This document shows, piece by piece, positions 11,884-21,573 of a DNA stretch of 26,273 nucleotides. The DNA comes from a virus. The stretch is from positions 3,208-29,480 of IMG/VR virus record IMGVR_UViG_3300030104_000046. The stretch is one strand, 5' to 3'. The position numbers and the translations under genes are program-made. A model generated the notes under the pieces. The model worked only from the letters and a program-made list of their open reading frames with translations, was not told the origin of the DNA and did not search any database. Each line of letters starts with the position of its first letter. The first letter of the stretch is position 1.

Positions 11884-14800
11884 TTAATTTACTCCCCATA
11901 TTTTTTTAGCTTGTTTTATTGTAGCATCATTATATGATTTTTCTTTAGATGATAATGTATGATGATTATATAAATAAGCATTCATAGAAGCCTCTTTATT
12001 ACCTTCAAATAAAGCTGGTGTCAAATATCTATCACTACCCTCTGATTCAAAAATATTAGAAAGGAATAATGCATCTTGAATACTTTCCGATACAACAGAA
12101 GAATCATTACTATTTAAAATAGATTGAAATATTTTTGATTGTTCACCTGTAAAAAATCTATTAGTTGCTCTGTTATAAGCTGTCGGTACACTTCCTTCTA
12201 AAAATTGATAATAACCTGAAGCAGAACTTTTTAATTTATTTTTTCCTCTAGCTAAATTTTTATTTTTACTTTCAGCAAACTTAGTATTATCTATTAATAC
12301 TTGTGCATTACGTTTAAATGTATCATAAGAAACATTTTTGTATTCTGGATTATCTTTAATTAAACGAGCATACTCTATTTGTAATACAACATCATTTAAG
12401 TCTTTATTAGCTTTACCACCTTTAACTAATCCAAGTCTAGCCATCTGGTCAGAGTAAGGTGCTCCTGTAAAAGGGTCTACTCTGTCTGCTGCATTTTCTT
12501 TAGTATAAGGAACTTCTGGTCCTGATACTAAGCCACCTGTTACAAAATTTTCTCTAAGTTCATCACGAAGTTCCTTTAAATCTTCTTTTTGTTGTTTATA
12601 ATTATCTGGGTCAACTAATATTGGTAAATTACTAAAGTTTCTATCAATTTCATCTATTATTTGTAATAAATCTACGTATTCTGCAACACTATTAGTTGAG
12701 TCTAATAATTTTTGTTTAGTTCCATCAGTTAAACCTATAGGATTAAAAGATGGTCTTCCTACAAAAGATGCTATATCTATTTCACTCATACCAGCTTCTT
12801 TCATTAAATTTAAAGTATCTAAATTAAAATGATTAGCAGATTTATTTATTTTGTGAAACTTAGAATATTGTTTATAATATTTTTGATTTTCTTCTAAATA
12901 TCTATTAGTAAATTTATCTATATTTAAAGGTCTTGTAATTGAATCGTTTATTCTTGTTCTTCTTTTACCTTTATCTCTTACAATTTGAAAAACTTTCATT
13001 TTATAAATATTTTCTTTATATTCATCATTAAGAGGCATAGCACCCCAACCTGTTAAATATTTTAAAAATTGTTGTGTTGGATAAATATCTTGGTCCCATT
13101 CTGTTTTTTCTTTTCCTATAGTATCTATATAATCTACTCCTCTTGTTATAGTAGCAGGAGTTATAGCTTCTAAAAGATTACTAGATAAAATAGTTAAATT
13201 ATCTATATTCATCCAATTGTCTATTAATGTTCCACTATCATCATATTTTTGAGTTTTATCAAAAGCATTACGAATTAATTTACCATTTATATCTCTACCA
13301 TTTCTAATAATATAATTACTTAATTGTTCTTGTATAATAGATTCACCTAAAAATGGCGAAACAGTTTCTGTAAGAGTTGTTGTTAAAATATCTTTTATAA
13401 TATTTTCATCGTCTAATATAGGTTCTGATAAAGCTTTATTTATAATAATTTGAAATGGTTTTTTAGGAAAATCGTAAGCATCCCAAGAACTTAAATTAGA
13501 TATCATAGGTGTACCATCATCTGACAAAGTTACAATAACTTTTGAATTTTGCATATAATCAGGTTGAAAATCTTTAGCTGCTTCTAAATCTTCTTTACCA
13601 AAACCTGTAACTGTTTGATAACCTTTTTCAGCGACATCTGCACCTGCTCCTGCTACAGCAGTAAATGAACCTAATCTTTTTAATCCTCTATTTCTTATAA
13701 TTTTTCCAGCTTCTGTATCACCATTTTTAATTATTTGATTTCCTGAATTAACTTCTTTAATTCCTCTATATAAACTGTTAGTTGTAATTCTTACTGATTC
13801 TGACATAAAAGAAAAGAACCTACCAAAAAAAGGAGTTCTTCTTAAATCTTGTAAAAGTTCTGGAACTAAATCATAGTTAGGTAAAACATCTCTTACCATT
13901 CTAGCTGCTCTATCTTTAATTTCATTATCAGTTAATTTTAACGGTGAATTTTCTGGTAAAGCATTATTAAACTTTTTTAAATATTCTTGCTCTCTAAAAT
14001 ACATATTAATCTTAAAAAAATCATCTTCTGCTACATATGTTTTTTGTGCTCCTGATGCTATTTTTTTAATTGATGTAGACTTGAATTTTTTATTTTTTAA
14101 AGATATATAAGGAATAACTTCTCTTCCAAACACCCAATCAAGACCACCTAAAACTTTTCCTTTTGGTAAACTATCTACATCTTTTGCTAATCCTAATAAC
14201 TCTCTAGCTACTACACCTTTATTTAATAATCCTCTACCTGAAAGTTCTTCATGTAGTTGTTGTAATTCTTCATTATTACTTGTTCTAGCTTTTAATATAT
14301 TTTTAATTTTTAAAGTTTCTTTTACAGAAAAAACATTAACACCATTAGCTAATGACATTTGAACTCCACCCATAATATTTTTAATATGAGTAGCATGAGA
14401 CCAAACTGTTTTAGCTGCTTGAGATAAACCTTTTAAAACTACCATTCCTCTCCAAGCAGTATTATTTTCTAACATAGTTTGACCCATTCTTTTATAATCA
14501 CTAAAGTATCTTAACATTTCTGGAGTTGTATGCAAACCTGATAACTTACCAAACCCTTGAGGTATTACTTCGTTAAAGATTCCTTCTTTTTGTTCTCTAA
14601 AATATATACCTAAACCATCTTGATAAGCTTCTTGATAAAATTTATTATCTTCAATTAATCTACTTAATTTTGTAGTTGAGCTAATAAGTTTTTGAATAGG
14701 GTCTGTTACTTCACCAAGTAAATTTTTGATTTCTGTCGGTATTACTTTTTTACCTTTTAATATTTGTGTTCTTAATTTATCAAACTTATTTAAATTAGAT

Positions 14801-16419
14801 TGAAAAGAATTAACATTATCTCCTTTATCTAATATAGATTCTATTGTTGCATTAACTCTTAATAATAAAGTATCAGAATTTTCTGGTAAACCTAAAGTAG
14901 GATTGTCTTTAATTAAATTAAGTTCTATGTATTCTTTTGCTTTTTTAATAGCTTCAGGAGTAGGTGTATAATTAGGGTCTTCAAAAAGTTTATACGATTG
15001 TCTAACGTAAAACCCTAAATTATCTTTATATATTTTTTTTTGAGATTCAGTTAATAAATCAGATTCTAACATTAACTTACTTAAGTTATCTTGTAAAGCT
15101 CTTGCTTTTTTTATAGGTTCTCTTATGTTTTTAGGAAGTTTGTTTAACTCTTTTTCAAAAGTTATTTTTTGTGTTTTACCAACACTTATACCTTTTTTTG
15201 AAGTTACTAAAGTTGGAGTTCTAAAATCTGTAAATAAAACATAATTAATTTGGTCAATTAAATCTTCTTTATTTTTTCCTAGATTACTTACAATATCATC
15301 TATTTGATTTTCTAAATTAGTAGCAACATTAGAAATAGTATCAGTCCATTTTTCTTTTACATTTTCTGTTTTAAGAAATTTTTCATTTTGTTCTTTTGTT
15401 CTACCACCGGTAGTGCTAAATATTCTTTTTCTAAAATCATTTAAACTCCTTAAAATTTTATTTTCACTAAATTGTAAATTAGTAGAACTAATCCAACTAC
15501 CTACTGTTCCCGGTTCTAGTGATTCTATATCTCCTAAAGAAGATACTTTACCATCCTGTATAGCCTTTTTTCTATTTTTTAATGCTGTACTTTTTACAGC
15601 TTCATCACTTTTTGTTATTTCTTGAATCCTATTAATAAACTTATCTATTGATTCAGAGCCTTTTGAAGATATATTATCTAAAAGTTTTTTAAAATTTTCT
15701 CTGAATTGAATTTTTTCATTTAAAACTTTTGCTCCTTTTCCACCCAAACCTACAATACCCATACCACCGGCTATAATTAATCCATCAGCTAATAAATTAA
15801 TTCTATTTGTTAACTCAGATTTTGTTTGAACATCACCTTCTAGATAGTCTTTTAAATCTCCTAACATTCCTTCTTGCTCAGTAATCATACTACCAATTAA
15901 AGGAGCAAATAATAATTCATCTTCGTAAGGATTAGCACCTACCTGAGTTCCTGCTTCTCCAACAAATATATTTTTAGCACTTAATAATTTTTCTTGTTTT
16001 TGAGGTTTAAATAATTTAGCAGCTTTAGTAAATTTACTTGCACCAGCTATTCCTAAACCAATTCTTCCTATATCTGCAGCAATTGCTGTAGTTTCATTTG
16101 TAGGTCTTTTAACTGATGCAACTTCTTTATCTCCTCTTTGAGACATTTCTATATTTTCTTTACCTAGTACTACACCGTACAATTTTGATAAAGCATCTTC
16201 TTGTGTTGAGTATAAAGTTTCTAATTGAGGTTTAAAAAATTTACCATATTTTGTATTATCTAAAACCATTCTACCTAAAGAAATACTTTCAGTTATAGCA
16301 CCAGTAGCTATATTACCATAAAATCTTTTAAAATTTTGTTTTTGTTCATTAGTTAAGTTAGCGTATAAAGAACCATAAGGACCTAAACGAGCCTCTATTA
16401 ATTTATCTCTTATTGACAC
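11884..16419 (-). CDS. Giant internal virion protein with C-terminal lytic-transglycosylase-like domain
   Basis: A 1511-aa protein, in size and position the counterpart of T7 gp16, the ejected internal core protein that helps DNA cross the cell envelope. Several Gly/Ala-rich hydrophobic stretches (for example LLADGLIIAGGMGIVGLG near residues 210-225) could enter membranes. Most of it is charged, helical and unassigned. The last 130 residues look like a lytic transglycosylase: Glu1383 (FAESKNK) as possible catalytic acid, SASGYYQFLEGS (1399-1410) as the S-x-x-G-x-x-Q-F block, and a late AYLYNHHTL. In T7 gp16 the transglycosylase is at the N-terminus, so the order here is reversed. The start is a GTG at 16419 with AGGAT at good spacing. 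Confidence 0.8.
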   Translation of the reverse strand: MSIRDKLIEARLGPYGSLYANLTNEQKQNFKRFYGNIATGAITESISLGRMVLDNTKYGKFFKPQLETLYSTQEDALSKLYGVVLGKENIEMSQRGDKEVASVKRPTNETTAIAADIGRIGLGIAGASKFTKAAKLFKPQKQEKLLSAKNIFVGEAGTQVGANPYEDELLFAPLIGSMITEQEGMLGDLKDYLEGDVQTKSELTNRINLLADGLIIAGGMGIVGLGGKGAKVLNEKIQFRENFKKLLDNISSKGSESIDKFINRIQEITKSDEAVKSTALKNRKKAIQDGKVSSLGDIESLEPGTVGSWISSTNLQFSENKILRSLNDFRKRIFSTTGGRTKEQNEKFLKTENVKEKWTDTISNVATNLENQIDDIVSNLGKNKEDLIDQINYVLFTDFRTPTLVTSKKGISVGKTQKITFEKELNKLPKNIREPIKKARALQDNLSKLMLESDLLTESQKKIYKDNLGFYVRQSYKLFEDPNYTPTPEAIKKAKEYIELNLIKDNPTLGLPENSDTLLLRVNATIESILDKGDNVNSFQSNLNKFDKLRTQILKGKKVIPTEIKNLLGEVTDPIQKLISSTTKLSRLIEDNKFYQEAYQDGLGIYFREQKEGIFNEVIPQGFGKLSGLHTTPEMLRYFSDYKRMGQTMLENNTAWRGMVVLKGLSQAAKTVWSHATHIKNIMGGVQMSLANGVNVFSVKETLKIKNILKARTSNNEELQQLHEELSGRGLLNKGVVARELLGLAKDVDSLPKGKVLGGLDWVFGREVIPYISLKNKKFKSTSIKKIASGAQKTYVAEDDFFKINMYFREQEYLKKFNNALPENSPLKLTDNEIKDRAARMVRDVLPNYDLVPELLQDLRRTPFFGRFFSFMSESVRITTNSLYRGIKEVNSGNQIIKNGDTEAGKIIRNRGLKRLGSFTAVAGAGADVAEKGYQTVTGFGKEDLEAAKDFQPDYMQNSKVIVTLSDDGTPMISNLSSWDAYDFPKKPFQIIINKALSEPILDDENIIKDILTTTLTETVSPFLGESIIQEQLSNYIIRNGRDINGKLIRNAFDKTQKYDDSGTLIDNWMNIDNLTILSSNLLEAITPATITRGVDYIDTIGKEKTEWDQDIYPTQQFLKYLTGWGAMPLNDEYKENIYKMKVFQIVRDKGKRRTRINDSITRPLNIDKFTNRYLEENQKYYKQYSKFHKINKSANHFNLDTLNLMKEAGMSEIDIASFVGRPSFNPIGLTDGTKQKLLDSTNSVAEYVDLLQIIDEIDRNFSNLPILVDPDNYKQQKEDLKELRDELRENFVTGGLVSGPEVPYTKENAADRVDPFTGAPYSDQMARLGLVKGGKANKDLNDVVLQIEYARLIKDNPEYKNVSYDTFKRNAQVLIDNTKFAESKNKNLARGKNKLKSSASGYYQFLEGSVPTAYNRATNRFFTGEQSKIFQSILNSNDSSVVSESIQDALFLSNIFESEGSDRYLTPALFEGNKEASMNAYLYNHHTLSSKEKSYNDATIKQAKKIWGVN

Positions 16420-16422
16420 TTT

Positions 16423-17850
16423 TTAAAATCCTGAAAATCCTTTACTACCTTTGTTTACTTTAAAACCTATTTTAATATCTTCTGGATTTACAAATATATT
16501 ATTAAAATATCTTAGGCTTCTATTCATTTGGTCTTCTATATATTTTTGCTCGTTTCCTTCATAGTCTTCTTCTATAACTTTTGCTATTAATGGATTCCTA
16601 GCATCAGAAGAAACAGTATTAAATACAGTTAAAGTAATTCTATCTAAACCTTCAGCTCTAATATCATTCTCTAATGCACGAACTAAAGGTGCCTCAAGTT
16701 CAGTAACACCGTTTAATTTTAAATCTTGTAATTCATACATTTTTTCTCTTAAATTAATAGTATCTTCATCTCCTAATCCTGTTGTTCTATCTATAAAGTT
16801 AGCTCTTCTTAAAGAATAAGTAATACCTGTAGGAGTGCTTAAATCAGGTAAATTTTCTGAAGTTCTTAAATTAACATCTTCTATATTATCTCGTAACCAT
16901 AATTCGTCAAAATTTCTTCCTGCTTCATCTACTTTAGCTATAAAAGAATTAAAATTAGAAGTTTTCATTATAATTGAACTTTGTAACTTGCTTAAAGAAA
17001 TAGTTCCTGTATCAGGGTCGATTTTTTCACTAATATCATTTAAAACTTCTCTTCTTAAGTTAGCATCTTCTATACCTTGAACTAAAGATAGTTTTGCTTC
17101 ATCTTCTGTTAAAGTAAGATTTTTTGGATTTCTATACATCTCTATAGAACTTTCACCTGTTATTTCATCAGGGTCTATTAAATAATTAAAGTTACTTCTT
17201 TTAGCTGTATTTCTTTTATTTAAAATTTCAGCTTCTGTTAATTCTTCTTTTTTCTTACCTGTTAAAAAATTTATACCTTTATGAACTAAACTTATATTTT
17301 GAGGAGATGCAATTCTTTCTTTTTCAGAAACATAATAATCTTCAAAAGGTTTAAAAAATTCTTCTTTAGTTAATCTCTTAGTAACATTACCTGTTTTTAA
17401 TTTTTCTTTATGTAAATTTATTAAAGCACTTTCATAGTCATCTATTTCTTTTTGTTTTCTTGATATAGCACTTGTTGGTAAAAATCCTGTTTGTTCACTA
17501 TACATAGAATCATAATTAGGATTTAATTCATAAAATTTTGATTCTGCCTGTGTTCTAAAATATTTAGAATTGTTTTTAAATTCTGCATCATCATTCATTA
17601 AAGTATTATAAGCATTCCATTTATTTGTTACTTGAGCTTCATCAAAAATTCTATCTCTGTCAGATTGTTCTAAATTTTTTATAACTTTAGATTGCATATT
17701 AGCTTCTCTAAGATTAAAAAATAATGAAGCAAATAAAAGTTTTTTAGAAGTTTTATTTTTTCTTGAACCACTTCTTAAATAAGCACTAGCTATATCTGCA
17801 AAACCTGCATTAGAATCTCTTCCTAATAAACTTGTATAATCTTCTGCCAT
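16423..17850 (-). CDS. Probable internal virion protein (gp15-like position)
   Basis: A 475-aa charged, helical protein with no signal peptide, membrane helix or domain I can name. It opens with MAEDYTSLLGRDSNAGFADI; the SLLGR motif recurs at the end of the product of the preceding gene (SLLGRGE), which suggests shared interaction or processing motifs. By order it falls where T7-like phages keep gp15, between smaller core proteins and the giant gp16-like protein. GAGGAG before the ATG is a strong ribosome binding site. The assignment rests on position and size. Confidence 0.65.
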   Translation of the reverse strand: MAEDYTSLLGRDSNAGFADIASAYLRSGSRKNKTSKKLLFASLFFNLREANMQSKVIKNLEQSDRDRIFDEAQVTNKWNAYNTLMNDDAEFKNNSKYFRTQAESKFYELNPNYDSMYSEQTGFLPTSAISRKQKEIDDYESALINLHKEKLKTGNVTKRLTKEEFFKPFEDYYVSEKERIASPQNISLVHKGINFLTGKKKEELTEAEILNKRNTAKRSNFNYLIDPDEITGESSIEMYRNPKNLTLTEDEAKLSLVQGIEDANLRREVLNDISEKIDPDTGTISLSKLQSSIIMKTSNFNSFIAKVDEAGRNFDELWLRDNIEDVNLRTSENLPDLSTPTGITYSLRRANFIDRTTGLGDEDTINLREKMYELQDLKLNGVTELEAPLVRALENDIRAEGLDRITLTVFNTVSSDARNPLIAKVIEEDYEGNEQKYIEDQMNRSLRYFNNIFVNPEDIKIGFKVNKGSKGFSGF

Positions 17851-17851
17851 T

Positions 17852-18448
17852 TTATTCTCCTCTTCCTAATAAACTTGTGTTTGTTTCTTTTTCTACTCTT
17901 TCTAATAAACTAGGAGCAATTTCAGTTTCTTCTATTGTTTCTCTAATATCAGTAGGTACTGATTGAGGACTAACTCTATTAGCCGATATTTTTCTCATTT
18001 TATCTAATTCATTAATGGTCCCTTGTATTTCTTCTATTTGACTATCTGAAGACATCTCAATAGCAACTTCATTATCTCCAGCTTCCATATCATAATCAAT
18101 ACCTGCTTTTTCAGCTAAAGCCATAATCATATACATAGTCGGTTCCATTAACAATACCATTAAATCAGGATTCCATTTACCTTCTAAAAATCCAGCATAT
18201 AAAGTTATAGAAGCTATATCTATTACACCTATTCCTTTAGTAAGAGATATTAAAGTATTTGCTGTAGTTTCTGGAACTGTTAACGTTTCAAAAACATATA
18301 ACATAGCCTCTTTAGGATTAGTATACTCTGCAGGTTTTTCCCAGTTATAAGGTTGGTCTGGTGAATTTGTTAGACTTTGACCCGGAATAGCTTTTCCTGT
18401 ATTTAAACTATTTTCTATAAAATTTGTTGCTTTTTCTGATATTGCCAT
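17852..18448 (-). CDS. Probable virion protein, function unknown
   Basis: A 198-aa protein beginning MAISEKATNFIENSLNTGK, with two hydrophobic helical stretches (ISLTKGIGVIDIASITLYAGF and LMVLLMEPTMYMIMALAEKAG, about residues 60-115) that could be membrane-active or packed in a helical bundle. The end is acidic and carries SLLGR, as at the start of the next protein. I place the start at ATG 18448, five bases past the previous stop; an in-frame TTG at 18484 would force a 32-base overlap. T7-like phages have a small membrane-active core protein (gp14) in this part of the genome, and this is one candidate for it. Confidence 0.65.
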   Translation of the reverse strand: MAISEKATNFIENSLNTGKAIPGQSLTNSPDQPYNWEKPAEYTNPKEAMLYVFETLTVPETTANTLISLTKGIGVIDIASITLYAGFLEGKWNPDLMVLLMEPTMYMIMALAEKAGIDYDMEAGDNEVAIEMSSDSQIEEIQGTINELDKMRKISANRVSPQSVPTDIRETIEETEIAPSLLERVEKETNTSLLGRGE

Positions 18449-18452
18449 AATA

Positions 18453-19172
18453 TTACCCGTATATTCCTGATTGTAAGTTACCAAAATTAATACTATTGTA
18501 TATTTCTCCTAAATTCTGAGCTTGTGTATTTGGTAAATCAAGTGGTATACTTGCAGGTACTGTTGATGGTACATTAGAACCTACATTAGATACTATACCA
18601 TAACCACCCTCATCTACATCATCTCCTTGTAAGTTCATTATAACTGAAGCTCCTAATACATCTCTAGTAACATCACCTGCAAATTCACGAGCAGTATCAG
18701 CTTCAGGTATTAAAAAATCTTTTACTTCTGCTCCTACTTTAGCAAATTTTTGACCAGTAGTATCTAATTCGTTAAAAGGTGTATTTAATAAATCTATATC
18801 TTTATTTGGATTAATATCTATTGTTTTTATATTTCCAATATTAGATAAGTTACCTGCACCTGAACCATCTACATTTAAAGTTCCAGTTTCAACACCAAAA
18901 CCTCCACCTGCTCCAACACCTTCAGGAGCACCCTCCATTACATTAGTTACTTGTTCTATAGCTTCAGTACCTCTACCATTACCAAAAGGATTCATGTTTT
19001 GTAATGTGTTTTTAAAATTACCCCACCAATCTGCATTTTTAAATAAAAAATTAGCTCCATTCCAAAAACTTAATGCTAATCCTATGCCTCCAATAATTTT
19101 ACCAAACTTACCACCAAAAACTTTCTTTAGTCCTTTTTTAATTTTTTTTCCTACTTTTCTTAAAAATCCCAT
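18453..19172 (-). CDS. Probable virion protein with basic N-terminus and hydrophobic helix
   Basis: A 239-aa protein. The first 25 residues are very basic (RKVGKKIKKGLKKVFGGKFGK), followed by a glycine-rich hydrophobic segment (IIGGIGLALSFWNGANFLF, about 26-44), then a Gly/Asn-rich, acidic remainder. A basic amphipathic helix next to a hydrophobic one fits membrane insertion during DNA ejection, so this is another candidate for a gp14-like core protein, but no family is recognised. AGGAT is the ribosome binding site. Confidence 0.65.
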   Translation of the reverse strand: MGFLRKVGKKIKKGLKKVFGGKFGKIIGGIGLALSFWNGANFLFKNADWWGNFKNTLQNMNPFGNGRGTEAIEQVTNVMEGAPEGVGAGGGFGVETGTLNVDGSGAGNLSNIGNIKTIDINPNKDIDLLNTPFNELDTTGQKFAKVGAEVKDFLIPEADTAREFAGDVTRDVLGASVIMNLQGDDVDEGGYGIVSNVGSNVPSTVPASIPLDLPNTQAQNLGEIYNSINFGNLQSGIYG

Positions 19173-19176
19173 AATT

Positions 19177-21330
19177 TTATCCTAATCCTGTTCTATATGA
19201 ATTACCAATACTTGAAAGTAAGTTTTCTAGATAATCATCATATCTTTCACCCGGTTTACCTTCGTTAGCAATAGCTGTTGCAATAATTTGAGCTTTTCTG
19301 TTTTCTTCATTTTCAAAAGCTCTAAAATCAAAATCAGCTTGGTCTCTTAATTCTTGCCATAAAAATGCTTGGTTCTGACTGCTCATATTAAATGCATTCA
19401 TTGCGTTCTGCATATTAATTTGATTCTGAACAGCAGTATTAACTGTATTTGCTTGTCTTCTCCATTGTACATTAGAAGCTTCAACTGCTGCAGCATTCTG
19501 TGCATTCCATTGATTTCTTGCAAAATCTTGTTGACTATTAAACTGTTCAACTTGTGTTAATAATTGTGCGTTAAATTTTTCAACATCTGCTTCTCTACCA
19601 GCTCTTCTAGCTTCTGCTGCATTTTGTGAAGAGGCATTAAACTGTTCCATTGCATTAGCTTGTGAGGCATTGTACTGGTCTATTTGTGCTCCTAAGTTTG
19701 CAACAAACTGATTCATTTGATTTTCATTTGCAGCATTAAATTGTTCTGCAGCATTAGTAGCTGCTTGATTAGATAACATTCTTTGTTGATTCTGTTGAGC
19801 TGCTACCATGTTAGCTTGTTGTCTATTATTTAAGTTAGCCATATCCATTTGTAAAAAAGCTTGTGCATTTCTTATTTCTTCTTGTTGTTGAAAGTTAGCT
19901 TCTGCTAAATTTTCTTGTGCTTTTAAAGCTGCAGTTTGTATAGTAGCTTGTTGGTTATTACTAGCTTCAGTTAAACTTACAGTTTGTAAAAACTTACTAT
20001 TAGATAATTCTGTTTGTTGGTCAGCAGTAAACTGAGCCATGTTCATATTAAAAACATTTTGAGCCTTTGCTAATCCTACTTGTTGTTGTCTTTGAGCATT
20101 AGCTTCATTAACTCTAGCTTCTATATCTCTTTGCTGAACTACACTTTGTTGTAAAGCTTGTGCATTACTTTGAGCTATTGGCATAGCACTTTGAATAATA
20201 GCATTAAATAAAGAATCTCTACCAACAGTAGAAGCACTTAATCCTCTAGCAGCTAACATTTGTTCTACTTGTGCTACTGCTGGTGCAGCCCAAGGTGGTA
20301 TCTGTCCATTTTCCATACCTTCTAACAAACCATTTAACTGTGTTGATACTAAGGCTTCTTCAGGTAATCCTGCTATTAAACCTCTTTCTTCTTCACTAAA
20401 ATCAGCTAGTCTATCTTCTAAAGCTTCAGGGTCATTACCAATCTCTGCAATATCAGCATCAGATAAACCTGCTCTAGATAGTTGTTTCTTTGCTCTAGTA
20501 ATTCTAGCTAATGAAGTTCCAGCATTTGTAGCAGCATTTGCTTTTGCAGTTTCACTAAGTTTACCAACAACTCTTTCAGCTAAAGCACCTTCAGGGTCTT
20601 TAACATCAGCACCTTCAATAGGTTGTACATCTGCAACATCTGCTGCTCTAGCAATTCGCATATCTTCTGGATTAGTTTGAGCAGCTTTTACATCTTTACC
20701 TACTTCAGCTTTTTCATCTATAGTATCTGCTGTAGCTTCTCTAATTTCAATACCTTTAGGTCCTTCAACTTCAGGTGCTACTGTTCCAGTTGTTACTGTT
20801 TCAGGTGTAACTTGTTCTGCTGTTTCTCCTTCAACTTCAGTATCTACAAATCCCGGAACATCTTGCATTGTTGTAGTGCCTTGTTTAATATCTTCGTCTA
20901 CTGCTGTACCAGCTTCTTGAGAAACAGGGTCAATAACAGCATCTTCTGGAACTTGTCCTGCTGCTCTAGCTTCAGTTTCAGCTTCTGTTCTAGCTATTCT
21001 TTCTTTTCTAGCTTCTGAGGCTGTTGTATTTCTACCAAATGCTTGACCTTGACCTTGAACATCTCCTGCTGTTTCATCTATAATGATATCATCATCATTT
21101 CTATCATCATCATTTCTATCATCAGGTTCGTCTTCTCTACCACCATTAAAAGCTACACCTTGTCCTACTGGACCACCAGTTACGGGTTTTTCGTCTGGAG
21201 TGCTAATAGGTTTTTTAAGTTTTTCTTGCACACCACCAACTTGAGCTTGAACTCGCCCACCAGTACGCATGTCTACCCTACCACCAGTAGTGTATGTTGG
21301 TCTATATTTTTTCTTTCTATTTTTTGCCAT
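19177..21330 (-). CDS. Large Gln/Asn/Ala-rich coiled-coil virion protein
   Basis: A 717-aa structural protein in three parts. Residues 1-50 are basic with the repeated motif TGGRV (YTTGGRVDMRTGGRVQAQVGG), which I recall at the N-terminus of many marine phage virion proteins. Residues 70-270 are acidic and low-complexity, with a DDRND repeat and many Thr, Glu and Val. Residues 370-680 are a long Gln/Asn/Ala helical region with recurring FNAxxQNA, MEQFNA and VEQFN units, likely a coiled coil. Candidate roles are internal core or tail-tip fibre. GAGGT before the ATG is the ribosome binding site and the start overlaps the previous stop as TAATG. Confidence 0.72.
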   Translation of the reverse strand: MAKNRKKKYRPTYTTGGRVDMRTGGRVQAQVGGVQEKLKKPISTPDEKPVTGGPVGQGVAFNGGREDEPDDRNDDDRNDDDIIIDETAGDVQGQGQAFGRNTTASEARKERIARTEAETEARAAGQVPEDAVIDPVSQEAGTAVDEDIKQGTTTMQDVPGFVDTEVEGETAEQVTPETVTTGTVAPEVEGPKGIEIREATADTIDEKAEVGKDVKAAQTNPEDMRIARAADVADVQPIEGADVKDPEGALAERVVGKLSETAKANAATNAGTSLARITRAKKQLSRAGLSDADIAEIGNDPEALEDRLADFSEEERGLIAGLPEEALVSTQLNGLLEGMENGQIPPWAAPAVAQVEQMLAARGLSASTVGRDSLFNAIIQSAMPIAQSNAQALQQSVVQQRDIEARVNEANAQRQQQVGLAKAQNVFNMNMAQFTADQQTELSNSKFLQTVSLTEASNNQQATIQTAALKAQENLAEANFQQQEEIRNAQAFLQMDMANLNNRQQANMVAAQQNQQRMLSNQAATNAAEQFNAANENQMNQFVANLGAQIDQYNASQANAMEQFNASSQNAAEARRAGREADVEKFNAQLLTQVEQFNSQQDFARNQWNAQNAAAVEASNVQWRRQANTVNTAVQNQINMQNAMNAFNMSSQNQAFLWQELRDQADFDFRAFENEENRKAQIIATAIANEGKPGERYDDYLENLLSSIGNSYRTGLG
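21080..21123. repeat. Short direct repeat in the acidic region of the 717-aa gene
   Basis: On the plus strand the block ATCATCATTTCTATC occurs twice in tandem with small changes, giving the DDRND/DDRNDDD protein repeat. Such short repeats vary by slippage. Confidence 0.55.
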
Positions 21331-21572
21331 TATTTTACCTCAAAGAGTTTGTCAACCTTTTCATGTAGTTTTTCTAGTCTATCCATTAAGACATTCATTC
21401 CTTCTTTTACTTCTTGTTTGGTGACATAATCTTTTGCAATCTCTTCACGAGTTTTATTTAAAAGTATGTCTATTCTTTTTGCCTCTGCAGTATTACCACG
21501 AATACCGTAGAGTATGGGAGCTAACACCAAAGTTATAAAGATGTTCCAAAATAAATAAGGTGTTAGTTCCAT
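21330..21572 (-). CDS. Small membrane-anchored coiled-coil protein, function unknown
   Basis: An 80-aa protein with one N-terminal membrane helix (LFWNIFITLVLAPILYGI, about 7-24) and a helical, charged remainder containing VMDRLEKLHEKVDKLFEV-like heptads. It resembles small holin-like or accessory membrane proteins next to tail-fibre genes in T7-like phages, but no family is certain. It lies between the 110-aa gene (1-base gap) and the 717-aa gene (TAATG overlap). The topology is like that of the protein at 10470-10820. Confidence 0.65.
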   Translation of the reverse strand: MELTPYLFWNIFITLVLAPILYGIRGNTAEAKRIDILLNKTREEIAKDYVTKQEVKEGMNVLMDRLEKLHEKVDKLFEVK

Positions 21573-21573
21573 A

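Noticed and set aside
21327-21355. Second sigma-70-like promoter (TTGACA with 17-base spacer before TAATGG, minus strand)
   Set aside because: The -10 element is poor and would lie on the start codon of the 717-aa gene; the TTGACA codes for part of the preceding protein.
20623-21429. Plus-strand frames antisense to the 717-aa gene
   Set aside because: Ser/Cys/Phe-rich translations typical of antisense reading of Glu/Ala/Gln-rich repeats.
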